Origin: Alphaproteobacteria bacterium
GTDB taxonomy: Bacteria; Pseudomonadota; Alphaproteobacteria; Rhizobiales; Hyphomicrobiaceae
Reading direction: 5' to 3'
Assembly (NCBI GenBank): GCA_024279745.1
Contig: JAJRRE010000068.1
Location: 1-13,329 of the forward strand
DNA length: 13,329 nucleotides
Position numbers and translations under genes: made by a program
The notes under the pieces: generated by a model
The model's database searches: none
Seen by the model: the letters and a program-made list of their open reading frames with translations, nothing else
Told to the model about the DNA's origin: nothing
Part shown: piece by piece, positions 1-7,262 of the stretch
How the letters are laid out: each line of letters begins with the position of its first letter
Numbering within the stretch: the stretch's first letter is position 1

Positions 1-744
1 AACCGAGCGCCAGATATCCTTGCGCCCATCGCCGTCCATATCCACTGCCATCGTATAAAACTCGCTCGGCATTGTTTGCGTCAGCCCCAGAGCACCCGCC
101 CAGGACGAGCGCATATCCGCTCGCGTCGCCACACCGTCCTGGAGCATTTTCAGTGCAAATAACAGCTCTTTGCGAAACAGCTCCTTGCGCCGCCCCAGAT
201 AGGCCTGCGTGGCCAGCGCCCGGATCGCATAATGGCGCAGTTTATACGTTCCGAACGACGTCTCACGCCCCCAGATCGCCAGCACGACAGCTTTTTGCAC
301 ACCAAAGCGCGTTTCTACTTTGGCCAGTGTGCCGCGGTGTTTTTGGTGCAGTTTCTTGCCCTGGGCTACCAAACGCAGCAAATAACGGCGGTTTAAATAT
401 TGCTCGGGCGTTTTGGAAAACTCAGCCTGCCCGGCGCCCGGTCTGGGCTTTTGCCCGCGCTTGAGCAGATCGGGCAATGTGAGATCCGGGGTCACCCCCT
501 TGAACGCCTTGTCGAATACCGCTGGGCCGACCCCCAGCGCGCCTGCCTCGTTGCGCAAGATTTCGCGCCATTTGGCGAAGGGAATTTGTTCCGCAGCGCA
601 ATTATCGGTAACAAATGCTGCGGTCAGCAATATCGCGAGCATTAGAGATTTAACCGACGTTCCGCCCCGGCTGGCAACCGCCGCTCTGGCCGCACTCAAC
701 CAAGCACCGCTTCTGCTCGTTCCTTGACCTGGTAGACCTGCCAT
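1..744 (-). CDS. Lytic murein transglycosylase, MltB/SLT_2 type (N-terminal 248 residues, runs off the window)
   Basis: Cleaves the MurNAc-GlcNAc bond of peptidoglycan in the periplasm, leaving 1,6-anhydroMurNAc ends. The minus frame is open from an ATG at 744-742 to base 1 without a stop, so the C-terminus lies outside the window. The start is well supported by a purine-rich AGGGAGGGG at 757-749. Residues about 30-50 form a basic then hydrophobic signal segment (LMLAILLTAAF) ending near NCA|AEQ; C49 is not in a good lipobox, so I expect a soluble or weakly anchored periplasmic enzyme. The signature AIWGRETSFG (156-165) contains the likely catalytic Glu161, equivalent to the Glu in AIIGVETRWG of E. 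coli MltB. Further on, GALGLTQTMPSEF and the VDMDGDGRKDIW stretch match the alphaproteobacterial branch of this family. It lies 190 bp downstream of galE on the same strand. The family is clear; the exact paralogue is not. Confidence 0.9.
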   Translation of the reverse strand, partial: MAGLPGQGTSRSGAWLSAARAAVASRGGTSVKSLMLAILLTAAFVTDNCAAEQIPFAKWREILRNEAGALGVGPAVFDKAFKGVTPDLTLPDLLKRGQKPRPGAGQAEFSKTPEQYLNRRYLLRLVAQGKKLHQKHRGTLAKVETRFGVQKAVVLAIWGRETSFGTYKLRHYAIRALATQAYLGRRKELFRKELLFALKMLQDGVATRADMRSSWAGALGLTQTMPSEFYTMAVDMDGDGRKDIWRSV

Positions 745-821
745 GCAGCCCCTCCCTCTTATATTTGCAACACCACACCACCCCACTACCGGCACCGGCA
801 CCACTCTAGCGCAACAACAAC

Positions 822-854
822 AAATGGCCCGACGGGCGTACCGTAAGGCCATTT
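822..854 (-). terminator. Hairpin between galE and the transglycosylase gene (possible terminator or attenuator)
   Basis: Arms aaatggcc (822-829) and ggccattt (847-854) are exact inverted repeats. Inside them acgg (832-835) pairs with ccgt (841-844), leaving a 5-nt loop and one small 2x2 internal mismatch. On the minus strand the structure is followed by a T/G stretch (TTTGTTGTTG) rather than a clean U-tract, so termination after galE may be partial. The rest of the 745-934 gap shows no gene. The structure is seen directly; the function is inferred. Confidence 0.4.
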
Positions 855-934
855 ATGACTTTAAAGCCAGACTATTCAGCACAAAGCGGAGGCGACTGAC
901 GCCTAATCTAAATTTTCAATCTGGCACCATAACA

Positions 935-1927
935 CTATGAAGCTTTTTTAAATTTCATTAAATGCTCTTCCCATCTCAACGCCTGGGAAACGATCTTATC
1001 CAGATCATCATGCTCAGGGCGCCAGCCCAATTGCTCCCTGATTTTGCTCGACGAGGCGACGATGGCAGCAGGATCACCGGCGCGGCGCGGCGACAAGCGC
1101 ACATCGAACTCTTTGCCCGCTGCACGCTTTACCGCCTCGATCACTTGCAACACGGAATAGCCGGTGGAATAACCGCAATTGAAAATGTCGGATTTGCCGC
1201 CGCCGCGTAAATGTTTGAGCGCCGACATATGCGCCCGCGCCAGATCTTTGACGTGGATGTAATCGCGAATGCAAGTGCCGTCTTCAGTGTCGTAATCGGT
1301 GCCGAACACTTCCATATGGGAGCGCAGGCCCAGCGCCGTCTCGCAAGCTACCTTGATCAAATGGGTGGCGCGCGGGGTTGATTGGCCAGTGCGTCCTTCC
1401 GGGTCGGCGCCCGCGACATTGAAATAACGTAGCGCGACAAACGAAAAATCGTGCGCGCGCGCCGTATCCGCCAGCATAATCTCGGTCATTAATTTGGACG
1501 AGCCATAGGGCGACATGGGAGCTAATGCCGCAGTTTCCGAAACCGGGTTTTGCGCCGGATTGCCATACACCGCCGCCGTTGATGAAAAGATAAAATGTTT
1601 AACGCCTGCCGCCACCGCCGCTTGCATCAAGGAGCGCGATTGGGCGGTGTTATTGTCATAATAGCCCAGCGGATCGGTGACCGATTCTGGCACAATGATA
1701 GAACCGGCAAAATGTATGATGGCGTCAACATTATGCTGTGCGACAATTTTCTCAACCAGCTCGCTATCGCCCGCATTGCCGACAATTAAGTCCACCTCTT
1801 GTGGCACTGCCCAGCGAAACCCGGTTGTCAGATTGTCCAATACGACAACCTGTTCGCCCGCCTCCAACAGCTCCAACACCATATGGGAGCCAATATAGCC
1901 AGCGCCGCCCGTAACAAGTACACTCAT
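935..1927 (-). CDS. galE: UDP-glucose 4-epimerase GalE
   Basis: Interconverts UDP-glucose and UDP-galactose in the cytoplasm with tightly bound NAD+ (Leloir pathway and supply of UDP-galactose for polysaccharide). At 330 residues it matches the usual length (E. coli 338). The protein opens with the Rossmann dinucleotide loop TGGAGYIGS (6-14). SSTAAVYG (115-122) supplies the catalytic Ser/Thr position. The short-chain dehydrogenase pair Y141xxxK145 sits in PYGSSK. ALRYFNVAGADP and the DGTCIRDYIHVKDLA block are diagnostic of GalE against other extended SDRs. The start is supported by GGAG at 1936-1933, five bases before the ATG. It is divergent from galU across 271 bp, and the two enzymes act in series (glucose-1-P to UDP-glucose to UDP-galactose). 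The transglycosylase gene follows it on the same strand. Confidence 0.96.
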   Translation of the reverse strand: MSVLVTGGAGYIGSHMVLELLEAGEQVVVLDNLTTGFRWAVPQEVDLIVGNAGDSELVEKIVAQHNVDAIIHFAGSIIVPESVTDPLGYYDNNTAQSRSLMQAAVAAGVKHFIFSSTAAVYGNPAQNPVSETAALAPMSPYGSSKLMTEIMLADTARAHDFSFVALRYFNVAGADPEGRTGQSTPRATHLIKVACETALGLRSHMEVFGTDYDTEDGTCIRDYIHVKDLARAHMSALKHLRGGGKSDIFNCGYSTGYSVLQVIEAVKRAAGKEFDVRLSPRRAGDPAAIVASSSKIREQLGWRPEHDDLDKIVSQALRWEEHLMKFKKAS

Positions 1928-2198
1928 AATCGCTCCATTTTAAATCATTTAGTTGGGCCAATCAGCCAACCGGCTGAACTCAATAGGTAATTCCCGTAAT
2001 TGGTTGATAGGGTTTTACACCGCTCAAAGTCCCTTGAACCGAACCGGTCTTCTAATCTTAATGCACATCACCTAAGATCGCGCCAGTGATCGGCGTATAA
2101 AGGCCTCGTTCATAGTCTCAGGCTAAGGATATTCAATCTTTGTGCCAGAACCCTCCTCGCTAATTGCAACTAACCGCTTCGATCAGGACTTGTGAGCT
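1928..2198. promoter_or_regulatory. Divergent galE/galU intergenic region
   Basis: This 271-bp stretch must carry the starts of both galE (leftward) and galU (rightward). I see a short hairpin cagcc-aacc-ggctg at 1966-1979. TTGAAC at 2034-2039 is followed by TAATCT or TAATGC, but only at poor spacings (13 or 19 bp). A TATAAA at 2096 has no convincing -35. I cannot place either promoter with confidence and see no small gene. Confidence 0.5.
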
Positions 2199-3107
2199 AT
2201 GTCAGCTTCCCTTTCTAAACCGTCACATTCTGCAAAGCCAATCCGCAAGGCAGTATTTCCCGTGGCCGGGCTGGGTACGCGTTTTTTGCCTGCGACCAAG
2301 GCCATGCCCAAAGAAATGCTTACCGTCGTCGACCGTCCGCTCATTCAGCATGTGGTGGACGAAGCGCGCGCCGCCGGGATTGAGCATTTGATCTTCGTCA
2401 CCGGCCGCAACAAAGGCGTGATCGAAGACCATTTTGATCGCCAGGTCGAATTGGAAGCGACCTTGCGCGCGCGCGGCAAAGACGATGTGCTGGCGGAACT
2501 CGAAAAACAATTGCCCGGCCCCGGCACGACAAGCTTTACGCGCCAGCAAGAACCGCTTGGGCTGGGACATGCGGTCTGGTGCGCCCGCGAAATCGTCGGC
2601 AATGAGCCGTTCGCGCTATTGCTGCCAGACGTTATTGTCCAGGCCAATGGCACATCCTGCCTTGCCCAAATGACCGCAGCATACAAACAGCACGGCGGCA
2701 ATGTGCTGGCGGTGGAAGAAGTAGCGCCGGAAGAAACCGACCGTTATGGCATTGTCTCTCCCACTGATCCCGAGGCACGTGAGCGCGTGTTCTCAATCGA
2801 CGGCATGGTTGAAAAACCTCCCCTTGGCGAGGCGCCATCCAATCTAAGCATCATGGGCCGCTATATTCTGCAGCCGCAGATTTTCGATATCCTGTCCAGT
2901 CAGGAAAAAGGCGCGGGCAATGAAATTCAGATCACCGATGCCATGAAGACGTTGCTCGCCTCGCAAGCCTTCACCGCTGTGCAATATGAAGGGCGCAGTT
3001 TTGATTGTGGCTCCAAGGTTGGTTTCTTGGCCGCAAACCTGGCGTTTGGTCTGGCCCGCGAGGATATTGCCCCGGAGCTACGTACCCAGATCATGAAGCT
3101 GATCTGA
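2199..3107 (+). CDS. galU: UTP--glucose-1-phosphate uridylyltransferase GalU
   Basis: Makes UDP-glucose and pyrophosphate from UTP and glucose-1-phosphate in the cytoplasm; UDP-glucose feeds glycans, and GalE uses it next door. The 302-residue length fits bacterial GalU. AVFPVAGLGTRFLPATKAMPKEML (about 18-41) contains the nucleotide-binding GxGTRxLP (24-31) and Lys38 of PKEM. QQEPLGLGHAVWCAR (117-131) is the family block for uridine and sugar binding. LLPDV at 141-145 takes the place of the usual LPDD, so the metal-binding first Asp (144) is kept and the second is Val. YGIV (183-186), VEKP (204-207), GRYIL (220-224), GNEIQITDA (240-248) and FDCGSKVGFLAAN (268-280) complete the signature. A weak AGGA about ten bases upstream supports the start. 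The first 15 residues form a short polar tail before the fold begins. Confidence 0.96.
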   Translation: MSASLSKPSHSAKPIRKAVFPVAGLGTRFLPATKAMPKEMLTVVDRPLIQHVVDEARAAGIEHLIFVTGRNKGVIEDHFDRQVELEATLRARGKDDVLAELEKQLPGPGTTSFTRQQEPLGLGHAVWCAREIVGNEPFALLLPDVIVQANGTSCLAQMTAAYKQHGGNVLAVEEVAPEETDRYGIVSPTDPEARERVFSIDGMVEKPPLGEAPSNLSIMGRYILQPQIFDILSSQEKGAGNEIQITDAMKTLLASQAFTAVQYEGRSFDCGSKVGFLAANLAFGLAREDIAPELRTQIMKLI

Positions 3108-3280
3108 GCGCCGCGCCTGCCTGGACCACCGCTGTAATTGAAATATCCTTCTATGCCGATTCACTTGGCTGTCTTGACGAATGCGTTCAGCCGTGCCCGT
3201 GATGGCCGCGAATGAACCAGCGCATGAAACGCTTCAGGGCGCGGGATCAGGCGAGACAACAGGTAAAAAGGAACACATCA

Positions 3281-4081
3281 ATGAGCAGCGGCAATCGCGT
3301 TAAACAGGCGCTGGCTAATGGCGAGACCGTCTTTGCCATGTGGTCGCATTGGGGCAATGCACAGCTTTGTGAAGCTGCCGTGTGGAGCGGCTTACCAGTT
3401 GTCCTGCTCGACAATGAACACGGCACCGCCTCGCTCACCCAGACGTTGGAGGTTTTGCGCGCTGTCGAAGGAGCAGGCGGCGAGCTGGTTGTGCGCGCGC
3501 CGCTCAATGATGAGGTTTATATCAAGAAGCTGCTCGACATTGGCGTGCGCTCAATCATGCTGCCCATGGTCAATTCCCCCGAAGCCGCACAGAAGGCCGT
3601 CGCCGCCTGCCTTTATCCACCCAAGGGCAGCCGCAGCTATGCCGCCCCGATAGTTCGCGCCTCGCGTTACGGCAAGGACACCGATTATGGCCGTACCATC
3701 AACGATGATATTTTGTTAATCGTGCAGATTGAGCATGTGGACGCGGTTGCCAATATCGAGGCCATCGCCGCGATTGACGGCGTCGATATGCTGTTTATCG
3801 GTCCCAATGATCTGGCATGTTCCATCGGCAAAACCGGCGCTAGCCAGGACGATGATTTTATCGCCTTATTCGAAGACGCCGCCGCACGCATTGCACAAAC
3901 CGACAAAAGCTTTGGCTGCATCACCTTCGGCCGCTATGACGCCAAGACGCTCAGCACAAAACATTGCCGCTTCATTGTCGGCGCCAGCGATATCACCTTG
4001 TTCACTGGCGCGGCCCGCACTGAGGCAAGGGGGCAAGCCGATCTATGCCCCATGATCGCCGCAGCGCTGCAAGACAATTAG
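3281..4081 (+). CDS. HpcH/HpaI-family class II pyruvate aldolase
   Basis: Members of this family are metal-dependent aldolases that cleave or form 2-keto-3-deoxy acids through a pyruvate enolate (for example HpaI, GarL, RhmA). I chose the ATG at 3281 (266 residues) because AAAAGGAA lies at 3265-3272. The upstream in-frame ATG at 3212 would add 23 basic residues unlike the family N-terminus. LLDNEHG (42-48) holds the probable catalytic base His47. VRAP places Arg72 at the carboxylate-binding position. QIEH (149-152) and GPNDL (174-178) supply metal ligands Glu151 and Asp177. MLPMVNSPEAA and YPPKGSRSY are also family hallmarks. The usual downstream sugar-acid or aromatic catabolic genes are absent, so the substrate cannot be told. 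It lies 173 bp after galU and may have its own promoter. Confidence 0.88.
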   Translation: MSSGNRVKQALANGETVFAMWSHWGNAQLCEAAVWSGLPVVLLDNEHGTASLTQTLEVLRAVEGAGGELVVRAPLNDEVYIKKLLDIGVRSIMLPMVNSPEAAQKAVAACLYPPKGSRSYAAPIVRASRYGKDTDYGRTINDDILLIVQIEHVDAVANIEAIAAIDGVDMLFIGPNDLACSIGKTGASQDDDFIALFEDAAARIAQTDKSFGCITFGRYDAKTLSTKHCRFIVGASDITLFTGAARTEARGQADLCPMIAAALQDN

Positions 4082-4155
4082 CCTGCGGGACGGGCAGAAG
4101 CAGGAGCGGCTGGAGCGGGCGATCTCAACGCGCGGTATCGGGCGACCTCTACGCG

Positions 4156-4164
4156 TGGTATAAT
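4156..4164 (+). promoter_or_regulatory. Extended -10 promoter-like element
   Basis: TGGTATAAT at 4156-4164 is a perfect extended -10 (TGn-TATAAT), but the -35 position (about 4136-4141, tatcgg) is poor, which extended -10 promoters tolerate. No plus-strand gene follows before the convergent small gene ending at 4363. It therefore either drives an untranslated RNA or is a chance match. Confidence 0.3.
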
Positions 4165-4261
4165 GCACGGCAAAACACCCCGATGCCGTCATAGCTTTTT
4201 AGGTGCTGGGCAATCGAGGTGCTGGCGCGTTGGAACCCAGGCGGGATAAGTTAAACTCGGC

Positions 4262-4290
4262 GATAAGCGGCGATCGTCCTGCCGCTTGTC
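4262..4290. other. Ten-pair stem-loop in the aldolase / small-gene gap
   Basis: gataagcggc (4262-4271) pairs with gccgcttgtc (4281-4290), giving ten pairs with one wobble around a 9-nt loop. A second hairpin, acggca (4167-4172) with tgccgt (4184-4189), is followed by cttttt at 4195-4200 and could end the aldolase transcript. The 281-bp gap 4082-4362 otherwise holds no supportable gene. Confidence 0.4.
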
Positions 4291-4362
4291 TTGCACGCCC
4301 CAAGTTCCCGTTGTTTTGTTTTGGCAATGTCATTTTTGACCTAAATCCAGCCAGTCCGCGTT

Positions 4363-4605
4363 TTACGCACGCACATTGGTGCGAACATCGCCAATTTCCT
4401 GCGCATTGAGGCCAAGCGCGGCCAGTTCGCTATCAGACAGAGTTGCCCAATGTGCAGCAACCAAATCCTTTGCCCGGGCTTCGCGCGAGCCGATGAACGA
4501 AGCAAACAGGCTGGCACAAATGCCATTGGCATCAATGTCTTGTTTTGCAGTTTTCGCAACTGGCATAAAGCTGTAATCGCCATAATCTTCAATTGTAGCA
4601 GCCAT
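4363..4605 (-). CDS. Small protein, DUF1127-like C-terminus (hypothetical)
   Basis: An 80-residue protein, mixed charge, with no signal peptide or membrane segment. The ATG at 4605-4603 is preceded by GGGAG at 4618-4614 with an 8-base spacer, so it is preferred over the longer frame starting at 4710. Residues about 54-73 (HWATLSDSELAALGLNAQEI, positions 52-71) follow the L-S-D-x-E-L-A-x-x-G-L-x-x-x-[DE]-I pattern of the DUF1127/YjiS tail, a short motif in many small alphaproteobacterial proteins; some DUF1127 proteins are tied to RNA turnover and phosphate metabolism. The N-terminal half (EDYGDYSFMPVAKTAKQD) is not one I recognise. It converges on the aldolase and diverges from pepP across the repeat region. 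That it is a gene is likely; the family is a suggestion only. Confidence 0.6.
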   Translation of the reverse strand: MAATIEDYGDYSFMPVAKTAKQDIDANGICASLFASFIGSREARAKDLVAAHWATLSDSELAALGLNAQEIGDVRTNVRA

Positions 4606-4802
4606 GATTTTTTCTCCCGGACCTTGGTTCATTTTGAACGGTCCATAAGTGGTAAATGCCTCGCGCCGGACCAGCCGTTGAGCCGGTTGGTGAATTACAA
4701 AGACCGACATTCGGTGTCTTTATCCCTGCATCCCCTGCGCTTGCACTCTACCTAGTCATGCCGCCCCGGTTCGGGTAGATATGATATTGCACGGCTGCAT
4801 TG

Positions 4803-5038
4803 CATCTGCCGCATAGCGGGCCGGGGCATCTGCCGCATAGCGGGCCAAGGTGTTTGCCGCATAGTGGCTGAAGCGCCTTCCTCATAGCGTCTGGGGCGTC
4901 TGCCGCATAGCGGGCCGGGGCATCTGCCGCATAGCGGGCCGGGGCGTCTGCCGCATAGCGGCCCAAGGTGTTTGCCGCATAGTGGCTGAAGCGCCTTCCT
5001 CATAGCGTCTGGGGCGTCTGCCGCCCGCGGCCCGAAGC
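4803..5038. repeat. Minisatellite: about ten contiguous 22-24 bp units with a nested 94-bp block
   Basis: Units start at 4803, 4827, 4851, 4875 (22 bp), 4897, 4921, 4945, 4969, 4993 (22 bp) and 5015 (degenerate). The best units are near-identical and centre on ccgcATAgcgg, a perfect 4-bp hairpin with a 3-nt loop; units at 4851 and 4969 carry gccgcATAgtggc, which keeps pairing through a wobble. A four-unit block of 94 bp (4803-4896) recurs at 4921-5014 with only two substitutions, so one round of amplification copied several units at once. The 22-bp units break any reading frame and the plus strand has stops, so this looks non-coding. There are no spacers, so it is not a CRISPR. Confidence 0.92.
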
Positions 5039-5072
5039 CGCGTCTGCCACAATGCCGTTGTACCCGCCCGCA

Positions 5073-5120
5073 CACAGCTTGACTTTCGCGTGCCCTCACA
5101 GCTTAACTTTCGCGTGCCCT
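5073..5120. repeat. Two tandem 24-bp units, sequence unrelated to the preceding array
   Basis: cacagctt-[g/a]-actttcgcgtgccct occurs at 5073-5096 and again at 5097-5120 with a single difference (g5081 to a5105). A third, partial match (cagtgacttt) begins at 5121. The repeat lies 45 bp before the pepP start, so it probably falls in that gene's promoter or leader. TTGACT at 5079-5084 and TAACTT at 5104-5109 are spaced 19 bp, a poor promoter match. Confidence 0.85.
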
Positions 5121-5165
5121 CAGTGACTTTGTTTCCCGCCTCCCAAACCAGGACCCAGACCAAAC

Positions 5166-7001
5166 ATGTTTCAATCCTTCGATGCTCCCCCGCCATCTAC
5201 CGACCAGGGCGAGCGTCTTCCGCAATTGCGCCGTCTAATGAGCGCCGCCAAAGTGGATGGTTTTTTAATCCCGCGCGCCGATGAGCATCAAGGCGAATAT
5301 GTCCCGCCCGGCGCTGAGCGTCTGGCCTGGGCGACGGGCTTCACCGGCTCGGCAGGGCTGGCAGTCATCACGTCCAAATCCGCGGCGCTGTTCGTTGATG
5401 GACGCTACACCGCCCAGGCCCCGGCGCAGGTCGATACGCGCTGCGTTGACGTCCTGCAAATCCCCGCCGCGAAACCCGCCAAGTGGCTGATCGCGCAATT
5501 GCCCAAAGGCGGAGCAATCGGCTTCGACCCCAAGCTGCACACGATCAACGCCATCAACGCCCTGCATAAGACGCTCAAACCAAAAGGCATTACGCTGAAA
5601 CCACTGGCGCGCAACCTTGTCGACGCCGCCTGGGGCAAAGGGCGCCCTGACGCCCCGCTTGAAGCCGCCGTGCTGCAGCCTCTATCGCTGGCCGGCAAAA
5701 GTGCGGCCGACAAACTGAGCGCGTTACAAAACGAGTTGAGCCAGGCCGGCCAGGGCGCCGTTATCCTCACCCAGCCGGACAGTATTTGCTGGCTACTAAA
5801 TATTCGCGGGAGCGATGTCGCGCATAACCCGGTCACATTGGCCTTTGCGATTGTACCGGCAAAAGGCAAGGCGGAATTATTTGTCGCCAAAGAAAAAATA
5901 TCTCCTGAGTTGCGCGATCATCTCAAAGCTTTTGCCAAAATAACACCACCCGCCGACCTTTCCAAACGTCTGCGCGCGCTGAAAGATGCGGCGGCAGCGG
6001 TGCGCCTTGATCCAGCGACCGCGTCCTGGTGGTTCTATCGCGCCCTTGGCGGTAGCTTCGCTGGTACTGGAAAAATACTCAAACGCGGCACAGACCCTTG
6101 CCTGCTGCCCAAGGCCATCAAAAACAGCGCCGAGATTAGAGGCGCCCGCAACGCCCATGAACGCGACGGCATCGCCATTTGCCGCTTTCTGGCCTGGCTC
6201 GATCATGCGGCTATTGGCGGCAAGGACGGTGTTGACGAGATCACTGCCGCACGCCAGCTAGAGCAGTTTCGCCGCGAGACCGGCAAATTACGCGACATCA
6301 GTTTCGATACTATCGCCGGCTCGGGACCACACGGCGCTATTGTGCATTACCGGGTTGATGAAACGTCCAATCGCAAGCTCAAATCGGGTGAGTTGTTCTT
6401 GGTAGATTCGGGCGGCCAATACCGCGACGGCACCACCGACATCACCCGCACCATTGCCCTGGGCAAACCAACACGCGAGATGCGCCGCTGTTATACCGCC
6501 GTACTCAAAGGCCATATCGCCATCGCTACCGCGCGCTTTCCAGATGGTACACGCGGTATTGATCTCGATCCGTTCGCGCGCCGTCCCCTGTGGCAGATGG
6601 GTCTCGACTATGACCACGGCACCGGCCACGGCGTCGGCAGTTTCCTGTCGGTTCATGAAGGGCCGCAAAGCATTTCACGTGCGGGCATGACCGCGCTGAA
6701 ACCGGGCATGATACTCTCCAATGAACCGGGTTATTATAAGCAAGGCGCATTCGGCATTCGGCTTGAGAACCTCGTTCTGGTCACCCCGGCGCAAGACGTC
6801 GCAAATGGCGAGCGCGCGATGATGAGCTTTGAAGACCTCACGATTGCGCCCTTCGATCCGCGCCTGATCGACGCTGCGGCCCTGTCTGAGACTGAGCGGC
6901 GCTGGCTCAACGCCTATCATGCGCGCGTTCGCAAGATCCTTACCCCCCTGCTCGATCCGCCAACCCGCAAATGGCTTGGCCAAATGACAAAGGCTATCTA
7001 G
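5166..7001 (+). CDS. pepP: Xaa-Pro aminopeptidase (aminopeptidase P, long form, M24B)
   Basis: A cytosolic metallopeptidase that removes the N-terminal residue from peptides with proline in second position. At 611 residues it is the long, eukaryote-like form: two creatinase-like N-terminal domains (about 1-160 and 161-310) and a C-terminal pita-bread domain (about 320-550). The dinuclear metal ligands are all present: Asp414 (LVDSGG), Asp425 (TTDITRT), His488 (GTGHGVG), Glu520 (SNEPGYY) and Glu534 (IRLEN). Substrate-site histidines His394 (IVHY) and His497 (VHEGP) are present too. Numbering runs almost in step with human XPNPEP1. The MFQSFDAP N-terminus matches alphaproteobacterial relatives and supports this ATG, although its AGGA (about 5149) is a little far upstream. 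It stands alone: repeats lie upstream and 261 bp separate it from the next gene. Confidence 0.95.
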   Translation: MFQSFDAPPPSTDQGERLPQLRRLMSAAKVDGFLIPRADEHQGEYVPPGAERLAWATGFTGSAGLAVITSKSAALFVDGRYTAQAPAQVDTRCVDVLQIPAAKPAKWLIAQLPKGGAIGFDPKLHTINAINALHKTLKPKGITLKPLARNLVDAAWGKGRPDAPLEAAVLQPLSLAGKSAADKLSALQNELSQAGQGAVILTQPDSICWLLNIRGSDVAHNPVTLAFAIVPAKGKAELFVAKEKISPELRDHLKAFAKITPPADLSKRLRALKDAAAAVRLDPATASWWFYRALGGSFAGTGKILKRGTDPCLLPKAIKNSAEIRGARNAHERDGIAICRFLAWLDHAAIGGKDGVDEITAARQLEQFRRETGKLRDISFDTIAGSGPHGAIVHYRVDETSNRKLKSGELFLVDSGGQYRDGTTDITRTIALGKPTREMRRCYTAVLKGHIAIATARFPDGTRGIDLDPFARRPLWQMGLDYDHGTGHGVGSFLSVHEGPQSISRAGMTALKPGMILSNEPGYYKQGAFGIRLENLVLVTPAQDVANGERAMMSFEDLTIAPFDPRLIDAAALSETERRWLNAYHARVRKILTPLLDPPTRKWLGQMTKAI

Positions 7002-7137
7002 GGTGGTCATTCGCAAGAAATCGGCAAAGTTTCTACCATCTACGACACGCCGATTGTAAGTTTTGATTGCCAAATGTAACGATAGGTTTCAGCGGTTGGA
7101 CTTTGGCTCACTACAGTCATTTTTTGCTGCCAGACGC

Positions 7138-7167
7138 TTGCACAAGATCCGCCAAACGCCCTAACAT
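7138..7167 (+). promoter_or_regulatory. Candidate promoter for the DUF3365 gene
   Basis: TTGCAC (7138-7143) and TAACAT (7162-7167) are spaced 18 bp, a moderate sigma70-type match about 95 bp before the gene start. The rest of the 7002-7262 gap shows no gene and no clear terminator for pepP. Confidence 0.3.
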
Positions 7168-7262
7168 TGATCCAACGCAAAGCTGAGGCAATGTTGCGCC
7201 TGTCAATGCGCGCGGGCCCTGGCTACACTCCCGCGCTTAACTCACCCCAGGAGATCACTTTC

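Noticed and set aside
3212..3280. N-terminal extension of the aldolase from an upstream ATG
   Set aside because: The added residues are basic and unlike the family, while the ATG at 3281 has a good ribosome site.
4203..4409. Plus-strand 68-codon frame after the aldolase gene
   Set aside because: No ribosome site or family resemblance, and it overlaps the better-supported minus-strand small gene.
4803..5120. CRISPR array
   Set aside because: The units are contiguous with no unique spacers, and there are no cas genes.
4748..5196. Three overlapping minus-strand frames rich in 8-residue repeats (for example AMRQTPRP) across the minisatellite
   Set aside because: All three frames are open simply because the 24-bp unit lacks stops; the 22-bp units shift the frame and no ribosome site fits.
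5405..5890. Long minus-strand frame (161 codons) inside pepP, and similar antisense frames in galU, ligA and the transglycosylase gene
   Set aside because: They are shadows of well-supported genes, with no ribosome site or recognisable motif.
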